A stretch of DNA of 64,000 nucleotides from the NCBI RefSeq assembly GCF_019655055.1, contig NZ_BPFA01000025.1, forward strand, positions 1-64,000, read 5' to 3'. Position numbers and translations under genes: made by a program. This document shows positions 8,191 to 16,869 of this stretch, in pieces. The stretch is from Shewanella sp. MBTL60-112-B2. Lineage in GTDB: Bacteria > Pseudomonadota > Gammaproteobacteria > Enterobacterales > Shewanellaceae. The first letter of the stretch is position 1, and each line of letters begins with the position of its first letter. The notes under the pieces are model-generated. The model did no database searches, was not told where the DNA came from, and saw only the letters and a list, made by a program, of their open reading frames with translations.

Positions 8191-9064
8191 CCGATTTATC
8201 CTCTTGATAATCAGGGCGCTGAACTAAACGTTCAACGAAAAACTCTAAATGCCCACCAGGTTGAGACGGCACAGGCCAACTCATGATCTTATTCGCTAAC
8301 CCCTGGTAAGCTATTGCTGCAGGCGATTTAGGAAATGCCTCAACAATCAACTTTTGCTTACGTACCGATTTACGTAAATTCTCATCAAATGGCACAGTGG
8401 CAACCAGCTCTAGTGCAACATCGAGGAATCTATCTGTTACCCTGCTTAACTTGGCAAACAGCTCCATACCTTCACGTAAACTACGTACCATATTAGCCAC
8501 AATCTTAAAGCGGAATACGCCGTGTTCACGACTCAAGATCTTAATCAACGCATAAGCGTCGGTAATTGAGGTAGGCTCATCACATACCACAATTAGCACG
8601 TCTTGTGACGCACGAGAAAAGCTCAGAACCATATCTGATATACCTGCTGCCGTATCGACAATCAAGATATCAAATTGGGTTCTCATTTCGCTAAACGCAC
8701 GTATAAGACCTGCATGCTGAGCCTGAGTCAGTTCAACCATAGCTTGAGTACCTGAAGTGGCTGGAATAATACCAATACCTTTCGGTCCTCGAAGGATCAC
8801 ATCATCTAATTCGGCCTCTCCCGACAAAACATGAGATAAATTTCGCTCAGCGCGTAAACCTAACATCACATCGACGTTCGCTAGACCTAAATCGGCGTCC
8901 AATACCAATACACGTTTACCCTTTTCGGCTAACGCAACAGCAGTATTAATTGATACGCTGGTTTTACCAACGCCACCTTTACCACCTGATACGGCGATTA
9001 CTTTTACTTTTTCATTATTTGGCTGATTCATCATACGTAAACCGCTTGCTTGATCCGGAGTCAT
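8183..9064 (-). CDS. flhG: FlhG (FleN/YlxH), MinD-like regulator of flagellar number
   Basis: 293 aa from the ATG opening MTPDQASGLRMM; an ATG six codons earlier (9082) is also possible and neither has a strong ribosome-binding site. The N-terminal DQAxxLR motif is the peptide by which FlhG activates the GTPase of FlhF. A deviant Walker A (GGKGGVGKTSVS) follows, and a Walker-B-like FDILIVDTAAG. The C terminus has hydrophobic-basic residues of the kind used for ATP-dependent membrane binding. FlhG restrains the number of polar flagella, in Vibrio and Pseudomonas by antagonising FlrA/FleQ and FlhF. It sits directly after flhF and overlaps fliA by 8 bp. Confidence 0.95.
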   Translation of the reverse strand: MTPDQASGLRMMNQPNNEKVKVIAVSGGKGGVGKTSVSINTAVALAEKGKRVLVLDADLGLANVDVMLGLRAERNLSHVLSGEAELDDVILRGPKGIGIIPATSGTQAMVELTQAQHAGLIRAFSEMRTQFDILIVDTAAGISDMVLSFSRASQDVLIVVCDEPTSITDAYALIKILSREHGVFRFKIVANMVRSLREGMELFAKLSRVTDRFLDVALELVATVPFDENLRKSVRKQKLIVEAFPKSPAAIAYQGLANKIMSWPVPSQPGGHLEFFVERLVQRPDYQEDKSGE

Positions 9065-9068
9065 GGCT

Positions 9069-10481
9069 TCACTCAAATGCATAGGTCATTTCTTGCGACC
9101 CTTCGCTATTATGTAATGGTTCTATGGGGTTGTTATCTAATGCTGTTAATGCGCGATTGGCTAATGATAATGTATCTGCCACCTGCATATCTTCAGGAAC
9201 TCTTTGTCCGTCAGTTACATAACTTAAAGGCAACCCACTTTGAATCAAGACGCTTAACGCTGGCGCTAAAGAAATTGATTCATCTAATTTTGTCAGTACC
9301 GCACCCGAAAGTGGAATACGTGTAAACTGTTTTACAGCATCTTCTAATACTCGGCGCTGCCCCGTTGCTGACATTACCAGATAACTGCGTATGGGTAATC
9401 TGCTATTTGCAGCTAAGCTATCGAGTTGCTGGAATAAACGCTGATCTCTTTGCCCCATACCTGCCGTGTCGATTAGGACCAATTTACGGTTCCTGAACTG
9501 GTAGAGTATTTGTTCTAACTCATTAAAATCATGAGCCTGTTTGACAGGGCATCCCATTATCTTGCCATAAGTTGCTAATTGCTCAAAGGCTCCAATGCGA
9601 TAATGGTCCGTTGTAATGAGAGCAACTTGATCTGAGCCATGATAAGCCGCAAAACGCGCAGCTAATTTAGCCACAGTCGTTGTTTTACCGACACCCGTTG
9701 GCCCAACAAATGCTACTACACCACCCTGGCGTACAATATCATCACCTTGGTTATCTAACATATTAGCTAAACTGCGTGGCAAAGAGGCGACTAATTCTGC
9801 TGGCGAGTAATGCTCACTAAGGCTAGATAACTTCTTGGCAATCGCAGGTGAAAACTCTGCATCCAGCAATTTGCTTTCAAGCATAGCACCCACAGGGTCG
9901 ATACGGTTTTTCTGCTCGACCATCAAGCTACTTACTTGATGCGTCAATAAATTACGAATTGACGCTAATTCTTGTTTCATCGCGTCAATTTCTGCACTGT
10001 TGTTTTGCTTTTGGCCGTTGAAACTGTCTGGAGCGCGGTTGGGCGTAAACTCTGCCTTAACTGGCTCCGACTTTTTCACTTGTGCCTGCAATCCTTTGGC
10101 CCATTCAGGCATATCCAACTCGTCATTACTTCGCGGCTGGTTATGCTGACTAATTCTGCTCTGCTGACGCTCAAGTAACGCTTGCAGTGAATCAGGTGCT
10201 GGCGTCGGGTTTGCTCGGCTTTCAGTCCGTAGATTCGGCCCCCTAGCACCTGACGGAGCGCCTAAGGTCACCCTCTCTTCAGCAAGATCGGTGAACATGG
10301 CTGCCGACGGCTTGGCCTCGGCAATCTTTGGCTTAGGATCGTCATAGTCAACCGCAGCAACAATCTCAATGCCACCAGTCACTTTCTTGTTAGACATGAT
10401 CACAGCATCAGACCCCAAGGTTTCTTTAACTTGAGCTAAGGCCGAGCGCATATCTTTTGCTAAAAATCTTTTAATCTTCAA
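9069..10481 (-). CDS. flhF: FlhF, SRP-type GTPase placing the flagellum at the pole
   Basis: 470 aa. The N-terminal basic segment opens with MKIKRFLAKDMRSAL and is followed by a variable linker (about 60-190). The NG GTPase domain fills the C-terminal half, with the G1 loop VAFVGPTGVGKTTT, a G3-like LVLIDTAGMGQRD and a G4-like LTKLDE. FlhF recruits the first basal-body parts (FliF) to the cell pole and is regulated by FlhG, encoded next. The gene starts 11 bp after flhA. The linker is enriched in Pro, Asn and Arg, as is common for this family. Confidence 0.96.
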   Translation of the reverse strand: MKIKRFLAKDMRSALAQVKETLGSDAVIMSNKKVTGGIEIVAAVDYDDPKPKIAEAKPSAAMFTDLAEERVTLGAPSGARGPNLRTESRANPTPAPDSLQALLERQQSRISQHNQPRSNDELDMPEWAKGLQAQVKKSEPVKAEFTPNRAPDSFNGQKQNNSAEIDAMKQELASIRNLLTHQVSSLMVEQKNRIDPVGAMLESKLLDAEFSPAIAKKLSSLSEHYSPAELVASLPRSLANMLDNQGDDIVRQGGVVAFVGPTGVGKTTTVAKLAARFAAYHGSDQVALITTDHYRIGAFEQLATYGKIMGCPVKQAHDFNELEQILYQFRNRKLVLIDTAGMGQRDQRLFQQLDSLAANSRLPIRSYLVMSATGQRRVLEDAVKQFTRIPLSGAVLTKLDESISLAPALSVLIQSGLPLSYVTDGQRVPEDMQVADTLSLANRALTALDNNPIEPLHNSEGSQEMTYAFE

Positions 10482-10492
10482 TTATTCGACCT

Positions 10493-12592
10493 CTACTGAC
10501 CCACTGCCGAGACGATGCGTATCTGCTTCTCGTCGGGGACTTCCTGATATGAAATCACCCGTAAATTAGGGATCGTATGCTTAACGAATCGCGATAAGGT
10601 TGAACGTAACATACCAGATGTCAGCAAAATTGCAGGTTGCCCCACCATTTCTTGACGCTGTGTGGCGTCCACTAATGACTTCTGCATGCGTTCTGCAAGG
10701 CTTGGTTCGATATTCGGACCATCTCCTCCCGTCGCCTGCATAGACTGATGCAACATTTGTTCCAACTCTGGCGCCAAAGTAATGACAGGGATTTCAAGCT
10801 CAGGTCCACTGATCTCTTGCACTATCATACGTTTTAACGCGATACGTACGGCAGCCGTTAACACCTCGGTGTCACTACTCTTGGTTCCATACTCAAGTAA
10901 AGTTTGTACTATGGTCTTCATGTCACGAATAGACACGCCTTCATTAAGCAGGTTCTGCATCACCTTCACAACGGTACCCAGCGGCATCACATCGGGAATA
11001 AAGCCATCGACTAACTTAGGCGAATGCTTGCCTAACATCTCAAGTAACTGCTGTACTTCTTCATAGCCAAGTAGCTTGGCAGCATTATTGGTCAGCAACT
11101 GACTGATGTGAGTAGCCACTACTGTAGAAGCATCTACGACGGTGTAACCTAAGGTCTGTGCGTGCTCACGCATTTCAGGGGCGATCCAAACCGCATCTAA
11201 ACCAAAAGCAGGATCTTTGGTTTCGATACCATCAAGCTTGCCATAAACTTGGCCGGGGTTAATCGCCAGCTCACAGTCATGACGAATTTCTGCTTCCCCA
11301 GAACTTACCCCCATCAATGAGATCCGGTAAGCATTGGGGGATAAATCTAAGTTGTCACGAATATGCACCGCTGGCACCAAAAAGCCTAACTCCTGTGACA
11401 GCTTCTTACGCACCCCTTTAATTCGGCCCAGGAGTTCGCCGCCTTGTCCTTTATCAACCAGTGGAATTAAACGATAACCCACTTCTAGGCCGATGGTGTC
11501 GACATGTTGCACATCGTCCCAACTCAACTCTTTAGGCTGAGCATCGCGAGGCTCTGCAGGTCCGCTCTTTGCAAGTTCTACAGCACGCTCTCTGTCTGTG
11601 TCTTTCTTTTTCTTAATAAAGTAAGCCGCTGCGCCCGATATTGCAGCGCATGACAAGAACACCAAATGTGGCATGCCAGGAACAACCCCCATCACTAACA
11701 TCACTGCCGAAGCAATGGCTAGCGCCTTGGGACTGTCAAACATTTGCCCCATTACCATCTCGCCCATATCGCCAGATTCATTTTGACGCGTCACCATCAA
11801 GGCCGCAGCAATAGAGAGTAGAAGACCCGGGATCTGCGCCACTAGGCCGTCACCAATCGTTAGTAGGGTATAAATTTCAACGGCAGAAGAAAAAGATAAG
11901 TCATGCTGAGCGATACCAATAATAAATCCGCCAACTATATTGATAACCAGAATTAAAATACCGGCAATCGCGTCGCCTTTCACAAACTTTGACGCACCAT
12001 CCATAGCACCATAAAAATCGGCTTCGCGAGTCACTTCGGCGCGGCGGTCTCTGGCTTGATCTTGAGTTAACAGCCCAGCATTTAAGTCGGCATCGATTGC
12101 CATCTGCTTGCCAGGCATAGCGTCAAGGGTGAAGCGAGCACTTACCTCAGAAATACGCCCAGCACCTTTGGTCACTACAGCAAAGTTGATAATAATGAGG
12201 ATTAAAAACACTACTAGACCCACGGCGTAGTTGCCGCCGATCACCACGGAGCCGAACGCCTCAATCACTTTACCAGCAGCATCGCCACCGTTGTGACCTT
12301 CAAGCAGTACCACACGAGTTGAGGCAACGTTTAGGGCAAGTCTGAGTAAAGTGGCAACCAGCAATACCGTTGGGAAAGCGGCGAAATCAAGTGGGCGGTC
12401 ACTATAAATGGCAACCAGAAGCACCACGAGTGCCAGTGCGATATTGAAGGTGAATAGAATATCGAGCAGGAACGCTGGCATAGGTAAAATAATCATAGCC
12501 AGAGCGGCTAAGACTAATAACGGTGTACCAATACCTTTTAAATGTGCAGGCTTTATCTGTTTTAATTGGCCTAGACTTGCTTTAAGTTCCAT
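10493..12592 (-). CDS. flhA: FlhA, flagellar export gate protein
   Basis: 699 aa, full length. The N-terminal half has about eight hydrophobic segments, including a conserved cytoplasmic loop (FTLDAMPGKQMAIDADLNAG) characteristic of FHIPEP proteins. The C-terminal cytoplasmic domain (about 360-699) forms the nonameric ring that receives chaperone-substrate complexes. It is the first gene of the flhA-flhF-flhG-fliA-che unit and is preceded by 277 bp without a gene, where a promoter is expected. FlhA uses the proton motive force to help drive export, together with FlhB, FliP, FliQ and FliR encoded upstream. Confidence 0.97.
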   Translation of the reverse strand: MELKASLGQLKQIKPAHLKGIGTPLLVLAALAMIILPMPAFLLDILFTFNIALALVVLLVAIYSDRPLDFAAFPTVLLVATLLRLALNVASTRVVLLEGHNGGDAAGKVIEAFGSVVIGGNYAVGLVVFLILIIINFAVVTKGAGRISEVSARFTLDAMPGKQMAIDADLNAGLLTQDQARDRRAEVTREADFYGAMDGASKFVKGDAIAGILILVINIVGGFIIGIAQHDLSFSSAVEIYTLLTIGDGLVAQIPGLLLSIAAALMVTRQNESGDMGEMVMGQMFDSPKALAIASAVMLVMGVVPGMPHLVFLSCAAISGAAAYFIKKKKDTDRERAVELAKSGPAEPRDAQPKELSWDDVQHVDTIGLEVGYRLIPLVDKGQGGELLGRIKGVRKKLSQELGFLVPAVHIRDNLDLSPNAYRISLMGVSSGEAEIRHDCELAINPGQVYGKLDGIETKDPAFGLDAVWIAPEMREHAQTLGYTVVDASTVVATHISQLLTNNAAKLLGYEEVQQLLEMLGKHSPKLVDGFIPDVMPLGTVVKVMQNLLNEGVSIRDMKTIVQTLLEYGTKSSDTEVLTAAVRIALKRMIVQEISGPELEIPVITLAPELEQMLHQSMQATGGDGPNIEPSLAERMQKSLVDATQRQEMVGQPAILLTSGMLRSTLSRFVKHTIPNLRVISYQEVPDEKQIRIVSAVGQ

Positions 12593-12736
12593 TCACCCTG
12601 AGTCCGATCTTTGACGTCTAGCGTCAATACAGCAAATACTGTACCAATTATTTTTATTAATATTTAAGAACTATAACCTGAAAGCTATTAACAAAGAATG
12701 CTTGCTGATTCAAATGTTTGATTTTTAGGCATAGAT

Positions 12737-12775
12737 AGCAATATAAGTGCTATACAAAGAGCAATTAAGTTACCG
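12737..12775 (-). promoter_or_regulatory. Weak sigma-54 promoter candidates for flhA
   Basis: Two imperfect -24/-12 elements lie on the minus strand about 145-185 bp upstream of flhA. TAGCAC-TTATA-TTGCT (12752-12737) lacks one G of the critical GG. CGGTAA-CTTAA-TTGCT (12775-12760) keeps the GG-N10-GC spacing but little else. In Vibrio flhA is a sigma-54 gene, so one of them may be real; neither is convincing alone. Confidence 0.3.
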
Positions 12776-12869
12776 GTAATAAACTTATAAGCGACAATCC
12801 ATTGGTGTTGCTTAAATCAATATCTGAAAAAACAACTCTTAGTTGATAACTTTGTTATGTAGATTGCTA

Positions 12870-14003
12870 TTAATGCTGTAGATCGTCAGGGATGGGTTGC
12901 TTGGTCGGGATAGGGTTGGGTCTACGGCCTTTGCCTTTTTGGTATTGGCGTAACTGGAATACATAGGCAAGTACTTGAGCAACTGCAGTAAACAAGCCTT
13001 CAGGGATCTCTTGGTCAATTTTGGTGGTGTGATATATCGCGCGAGCAAGTGGCGGTGCAGAAACAATTGCCACGTCATGTTCACGAGCTATCTCACGAAT
13101 TTTAAATGCGACCTCATCCACCCCTTTCGCGACCACGAAAGGCGCAGTTGAGCGACCCGCGTCATACTTAACCGCTACGGCATAGTGTTCTGGGTTAACA
13201 ACTATCACATCGGCATTGGGTACTTCTCCCATCATACGTCTTTGTGCCATTTCACGTTGTAACTGACGAATGCGCCCTTTTACCTCTGGCTTACCCTCTG
13301 TATCTTTATATTCGTCTTTGACTTCCTGCTTGGTCATCTTTAGCTGTTTAGAGTGATTCCAGATCTGAAACGGTACATCTATCATTACGATCAGCAAGGT
13401 CGACGCGCACAGCCAGATAAAAATCCAAACGATTAAGTCCAGAGCGTGATAAATATTGCCAGGTAGATGCTCCTGCGACAGCAATAAGATGTCGTTGAGA
13501 TAAACGCTCAATAATAGGTAGGCGGTAATCGCTACCACTGAAAACTTGGCGATACCTTTAGCTAACTCAACCGCCGCCTGTACCCCAAACATCCGCTTAA
13601 ATCCGGCTACGGGGCTCATTTTGCTGGCCTTCGGCATAAAAGCACTTACGGAGAAGGAGATCCCCCCCAGAGCGATATTGCCCGCAAAGGCGATTAGCGC
13701 TAGAAATACAATAAAACCCAATAGAGGAAAAGCTAACTCGCTGCCCACCATCCCCCAAACATTCATCATTTGGTTCGTATCGAAGATCTCATCGCGACTT
13801 AGCGTATACATCTTGCTCATGATATTAAACATAGCCTGAGCAATATTAGGCCCCGTCATTAACAGACCTACGGAGGCCGCAATGAGCACAGCAGAGGTAC
13901 CTAGATCTTTAGAACGTGCAACCTGCCCTTTGTCTTTGGCCTGTTGCAACTTCCTGGAGGTTGCTTCCTCTGTTTTTTCTTGACTACTGTCGTTCTCAGA
14001 CAT
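12870..14003 (-). CDS. flhB: FlhB, export gate substrate-specificity switch
   Basis: 377 aa. Four hydrophobic segments fill residues about 30-210. A charged linker (KMTKQEVKDEYKDTEGKPEVKGRIRQ region) leads to the cytoplasmic domain. The autocleavage site that reads NPTH in most family members is NPEH here (VVNPEHYAVAVKY), near residue 268. FlhB switches export from rod/hook to filament substrates on a signal from FliK. The C terminus is extended by about 20 Pro/Lys-rich residues. A strong AGGAGGG precedes the ATG at a good distance. The codon immediately before the ATG is TAA, which ends a 30-codon ORF fitted between fliR and flhB. Confidence 0.96.
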   Translation of the reverse strand: MSENDSSQEKTEEATSRKLQQAKDKGQVARSKDLGTSAVLIAASVGLLMTGPNIAQAMFNIMSKMYTLSRDEIFDTNQMMNVWGMVGSELAFPLLGFIVFLALIAFAGNIALGGISFSVSAFMPKASKMSPVAGFKRMFGVQAAVELAKGIAKFSVVAITAYLLLSVYLNDILLLSQEHLPGNIYHALDLIVWIFIWLCASTLLIVMIDVPFQIWNHSKQLKMTKQEVKDEYKDTEGKPEVKGRIRQLQREMAQRRMMGEVPNADVIVVNPEHYAVAVKYDAGRSTAPFVVAKGVDEVAFKIREIAREHDVAIVSAPPLARAIYHTTKIDQEIPEGLFTAVAQVLAYVFQLRQYQKGKGRRPNPIPTKQPIPDDLQH

Positions 14004-14096
14004 TTATGCCCGCCCTCCTATCACAGAAGGTAACCAGCGAATCTCTAGCAACGATCCTGAATACGACGCCAGCAATGTTCCAGAGTACGACGCCAT
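14004..14096 (-). CDS. Possible 30-codon small ORF between fliR and flhB
   Basis: An ATG at 14096 overlaps the fliR stop (TGATG), and the frame stays open for 30 codons to a TAA that directly abuts the flhB ATG (TAAATG). The peptide begins with a tandem duplication, ASYSGTLL then ASYSGSLL, encoded by a 24-bp imperfect tandem repeat, and ends in LPSVIGGRA. It has no recognisable domain or transmembrane segment. The tight fit at both ends suggests either a translated coupling peptide or coincidence in a 92-bp spacer. The flhB ribosome-binding site (AGGAGGG) lies inside it. Confidence 0.35.
   Translation of the reverse strand: MASYSGTLLASYSGSLLEIRWLPSVIGGRA
14047..14094. repeat. 2 x 24-bp imperfect tandem repeat in the fliR-flhB spacer
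   Basis: Units 14047-14070 and 14071-14094 agree at 20 of 24 positions; both end in TACGACGCC. The unit length is a multiple of three, and the duplication keeps the small frame between fliR and flhB open. Confidence 0.8.
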
Positions 14097-14896
14097 CAAT
14101 TAAGCCCACCATCAACACTGCATTGCAGCTCAAGCGCATTACAGAGCAAAATTTGGGTTTCACGCCACACCTCATCGAAGTGAGACATGATTGGCGATAG
14201 GGTTAGCCATAAAATAAATAACCCGGCAACCATGGTGACCGGAAAGCCAATAGCGAAAATGTTTAACTGAGGTGACGCACGAGTCATCACTCCGAAGGAC
14301 AGGTTAATCGTCAAAAGTGCCACAATCGCAGACAGTGACATAGTTAAGGCGGCGCCAAACATATAACCCACGAACTCGGTAAATAAGCGATAACTTGCCA
14401 AGCTTAACCCCTGCATCGACACAGGAATGGATTCAAAGCTGGCGATCACCATTTTAATCAACAGAAGATGACCATCTACCGCTAAGAAAATTACAGTGGT
14501 CAATAGCAAGAAGAAGTTACCCACAACAGGAGTCTGCTGGCCAGAACTCGGATCCACCATTGATGCAAAACCAAGACTGGTCTGCATACCAATGATTTGG
14601 CCAGTAAGTACGAAGGTTTGCATCAATAACAAAGTCGCAAAGCCCATGGCAACACCGATAATGATCTGCTGAGCGGTAACGAATGCGGCGCTTAAGGAGA
14701 ATAAATCGATGTTTGGCATGGCTGGTAAAATTGGCGCTACAGCAGCGGTGACGGTAACTGACAGCAGTAGCCTCACTCGAGTCGGAGTTGTGGTTGCTCC
14801 AAAGACCGCCATGACCATAAACATGCTTGAAATTCGGGTTAAAGGCCACAAATAACCGGCAATGCCGTTCATAATGGTATCGAGTAAGATCTCCAT
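14096..14896 (-). CDS. fliR: FliR, export gate protein
   Basis: 266 aa with about six hydrophobic segments; part of the FliP5-FliQ4-FliR1 export gate embedded in the MS ring. It runs from MEILLDTIMNGIAGYLW to a polar C-terminal tail ending DGGLN. The ATG is directly preceded by an in-frame TAA (TAAATG) and I see no good Shine-Dalgarno sequence before it. Translation may therefore depend on coupling to ribosomes terminating just upstream. Its stop overlaps the ATG of a small ORF that leads into flhB. Order fliO-P-Q-R-flhB is the standard one. Confidence 0.96.
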   Translation of the reverse strand: MEILLDTIMNGIAGYLWPLTRISSMFMVMAVFGATTTPTRVRLLLSVTVTAAVAPILPAMPNIDLFSLSAAFVTAQQIIIGVAMGFATLLLMQTFVLTGQIIGMQTSLGFASMVDPSSGQQTPVVGNFFLLLTTVIFLAVDGHLLLIKMVIASFESIPVSMQGLSLASYRLFTEFVGYMFGAALTMSLSAIVALLTINLSFGVMTRASPQLNIFAIGFPVTMVAGLFILWLTLSPIMSHFDEVWRETQILLCNALELQCSVDGGLN

Positions 14897-15009
14897 TTAC
14901 TTTAATCTACTGAAGACGGGACAAGTAGCCATATTTACTCTATCACCTGTAAGCACATTATATTCAACACTGGCAAACCTAAGTCCATGTTCAAAGCTCC
15001 AGCAACTAG

Positions 15010-15279
15010 TTAGCCTATAACTTGCGGGATCATGTCGACCATCTGCATGAAGAAGTCCATCATCATTTGGATCAAAAGATGGCCCATCAACATCAGCGCT
15101 AATAAAGTTGTTAGCAAGCGTGGAAGAAAACTTAAAGTTTGCTCGTTAATTGAGGTCGCGGCCTGAAACACTGCCACCACTAGACCTATGATAAGACCAG
15201 GCACAATAATCATCGACACGATGATGACGATAACAGCCAATGCTTCTCTAAAGATATCAACCAGTGATTCAGGACTCAT
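15010..15279 (-). CDS. fliQ: FliQ, export gate protein
   Basis: 89 aa, the typical length. Two hydrophobic helices (about 14-40 and 50-75) are separated by the conserved polar turn AATSINEQTLSFLPR. FliQ forms the helical-hairpin layer of the export gate with FliP and FliR. It starts 7 bp after fliP. The following gap of 113 bp before fliR is unusually long for this operon and holds only very short frames. Confidence 0.97.
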   Translation of the reverse strand: MSPESLVDIFREALAVIVIIVSMIIVPGLIIGLVVAVFQAATSINEQTLSFLPRLLTTLLALMLMGHLLIQMMMDFFMQMVDMIPQVIG

Positions 15280-15286
15280 AGCTTAC

Positions 15287-16036
15287 CTACAATCCAAAAC
15301 TGTTGGCTAAGGTGCCCATCACTAGGCTCCAACCGTCAACTAATACAAATAGCATGATTTTAAACGGCAATGACACAATCATCGGCGACAACATCATCAT
15401 ACCCATGGCCATCAAGATACTGGCAACCACCAAATCTAGCACTAAGAATGGTACAAACAGCATAAAACCAATCTGGAAAGCAGTCTTGAGCTCACTGGTT
15501 ATGAATGCTGGAATGATCACAGTCATAGGCGCATCTTCTGGCTCATTGATATTTTGATAGCCAGAGATCTCAATAAAGGTATCGAGATCGGTTAAGCGCG
15601 TCTGGGCTAGCATAAATTCTTTAAGCGGCCCTTGTCCCTTGGTAAACGCATCTTGCAATGGCATACCTTGCTCAATATAGGGCTGTACTGCTTGATCATA
15701 AATCTTGTCGAATACCGGCGACATAATAAAAAATGTCATAAACATGCTGATGCCGATTAACACCTGATTAGACGGTGTTTGCTGTAAGCCAATTGCTTGG
15801 CGTAGAATCGATAACACCACAATAATGCGGGTAAACGAAGTCAACATAATAACCATAGCAGGGATGAAGCTTAACGCCGTCATCAATAGCAAGATCTGCA
15901 TGGTGACGGAGTACTGCGTAGAACCGTCTGCGCCGGTCGACACAGTCACCGCTGGCAAAATGCCATTCTCAGCAAAGGCTACAGGTGCTGTTAATGACAG
16001 AGTCAAACCGACAATAACTAAAATCCATTTCATCAT
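15287..16036 (-). CDS. fliP: FliP, export gate protein
   Basis: 249 aa. A cleavable signal peptide (LVIVGLTLSLTAPVAFA, cleavage near residue 22) is followed by four hydrophobic segments. The family signatures MLTSFTRIIVVLSILRQA and TPSNQVLIGISMFMTFF are clear. FliP is the main subunit of the export gate and needs FliO, the preceding gene, for assembly. Its ATGATG start is preceded by a 3 x 14-bp tandem repeat, each unit containing an ATG. The ribosome-binding site is weak (GAAGA). Confidence 0.97.
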   Translation of the reverse strand: MMKWILVIVGLTLSLTAPVAFAENGILPAVTVSTGADGSTQYSVTMQILLLMTALSFIPAMVIMLTSFTRIIVVLSILRQAIGLQQTPSNQVLIGISMFMTFFIMSPVFDKIYDQAVQPYIEQGMPLQDAFTKGQGPLKEFMLAQTRLTDLDTFIEISGYQNINEPEDAPMTVIIPAFITSELKTAFQIGFMLFVPFLVLDLVVASILMAMGMMMLSPMIVSLPFKIMLFVLVDGWSLVMGTLANSFGL

Positions 16037-16041
16037 TTTAA

Positions 16042-16083
16042 TGTCTTCATTGTGACGTCTTCATTGTGACGTCTTCATTGTGA
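16042..16083. repeat. 3 x 14-bp tandem repeat at the fliO-fliP junction
   Basis: Three contiguous copies of YGTCTTCATTGTGA (16042, 16056, 16070). The third overlaps the fliO stop codon. On the coding strand each copy reads TCACAATGAAGACR and so places extra ATG codons upstream of the fliP start. The last gives a 5-codon frame whose TGA overlaps the fliP ATG. Confidence 0.85.
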
Positions 16084-16449
16084 TGTTTTAGCTTGACGTA
16101 GACGACTAGCAAAAGACTCTGTCGATACTTCTACGGGTGTCGTTAATTTATCGACTAGGCTGACTTGCTGAGGTGTTACGCCCAGCAGATATTGTTGACC
16201 ACCAACTTCTATCAGCACCAACTTTTCTTTCTGCCCGAGTGGGGTCACGGCAATCGTCTTTAACACCCCTTGACTGCTTGGCACTAAATTAAAGCGCCTA
16301 ACAAGGTAAGCAAGAAAGAAAATTAACAACAACACGACGATCAAACCGCCAACCATACTCGAAAGCGTGGCTATGCTCGTTGGCGAAGCTGGCGCTTCAG
16401 CTTGAGCAGCTACTGCACTGACATTGGCTAAAACCAATTGAAAACTCAT
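16075..16449 (-). CDS. fliO: FliO, export gate assembly protein
   Basis: 124 aa. One hydrophobic segment at about residues 33-50 (VGGLIVVLLLIFFLAYLV) is followed by a small cytoplasmic beta domain (IAVTPLGQKEKLVLIEVGGQQYLLGVT), the FliO signature. The N terminus before the membrane segment is short and Ala-rich. FliO helps assemble the FliP ring. The stop codon lies inside a 14-bp tandem repeat that forms the junction with fliP. Confidence 0.93.
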   Translation of the reverse strand: MSFQLVLANVSAVAAQAEAPASPTSIATLSSMVGGLIVVLLLIFFLAYLVRRFNLVPSSQGVLKTIAVTPLGQKEKLVLIEVGGQQYLLGVTPQQVSLVDKLTTPVEVSTESFASRLRQAKTSQ

Positions 16450-16476
16450 CTAACGTCCTCTGACATAACATCTTTG

Positions 16477-16857
16477 TTACTTAAGCTTTTTGATGCGCTC
16501 AGTTTGGCTAATAACATCCGTTAGACGAATACCAAATTTATCATTCACCACAACCACTTCACCGTGGGCAATTAAGGTACCGTTAACCATCACATCTAAT
16601 GGCTCACCCGCCACCCGGTCAAGCTCAACCACCGAGCCCTGGTTTAACTGCAGTAAGTTACGAATATTGATAAAACTACGACCCACTTCCATAGAGATGG
16701 TGACCGGAATATCCATAATCGCATCTAACTTAGATGCTTCTTCTTCACTCAGAGGAGCTCCGTCACTGCTAAATTCATCTAATTCAACTGCTTTGGCTTC
16801 TTCAATTGCTTGCTCTGCCATTGCTGCAGCCCAATCATCACCGCTATCTGTACTCAT
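16477..16857 (-). CDS. fliN: FliN, C-ring switch protein
   Basis: 126 aa. An acidic N-terminal extension (about 1-45) precedes the SpoA domain (about 48-126; MDIPVTISMEVGRSFINIRNLLQLNQGSV begins it). FliN forms the bottom of the C ring with FliM and also docks the export ATPase complex through FliH. It starts 12 bp after fliM and is followed by fliO. A long opposite-strand frame over this gene is a shadow. Confidence 0.97.
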   Translation of the reverse strand: MSTDSGDDWAAAMAEQAIEEAKAVELDEFSSDGAPLSEEEASKLDAIMDIPVTISMEVGRSFINIRNLLQLNQGSVVELDRVAGEPLDVMVNGTLIAHGEVVVVNDKFGIRLTDVISQTERIKKLK

Positions 16858-16869
16858 TTACTCTTCACC

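Noticed and set aside
12839..13084. 81-codon minus-strand frame overlapping the flhB 3' end
   Set aside because: It is out of frame with flhB over most of its length and shows only translated flhB shadow.
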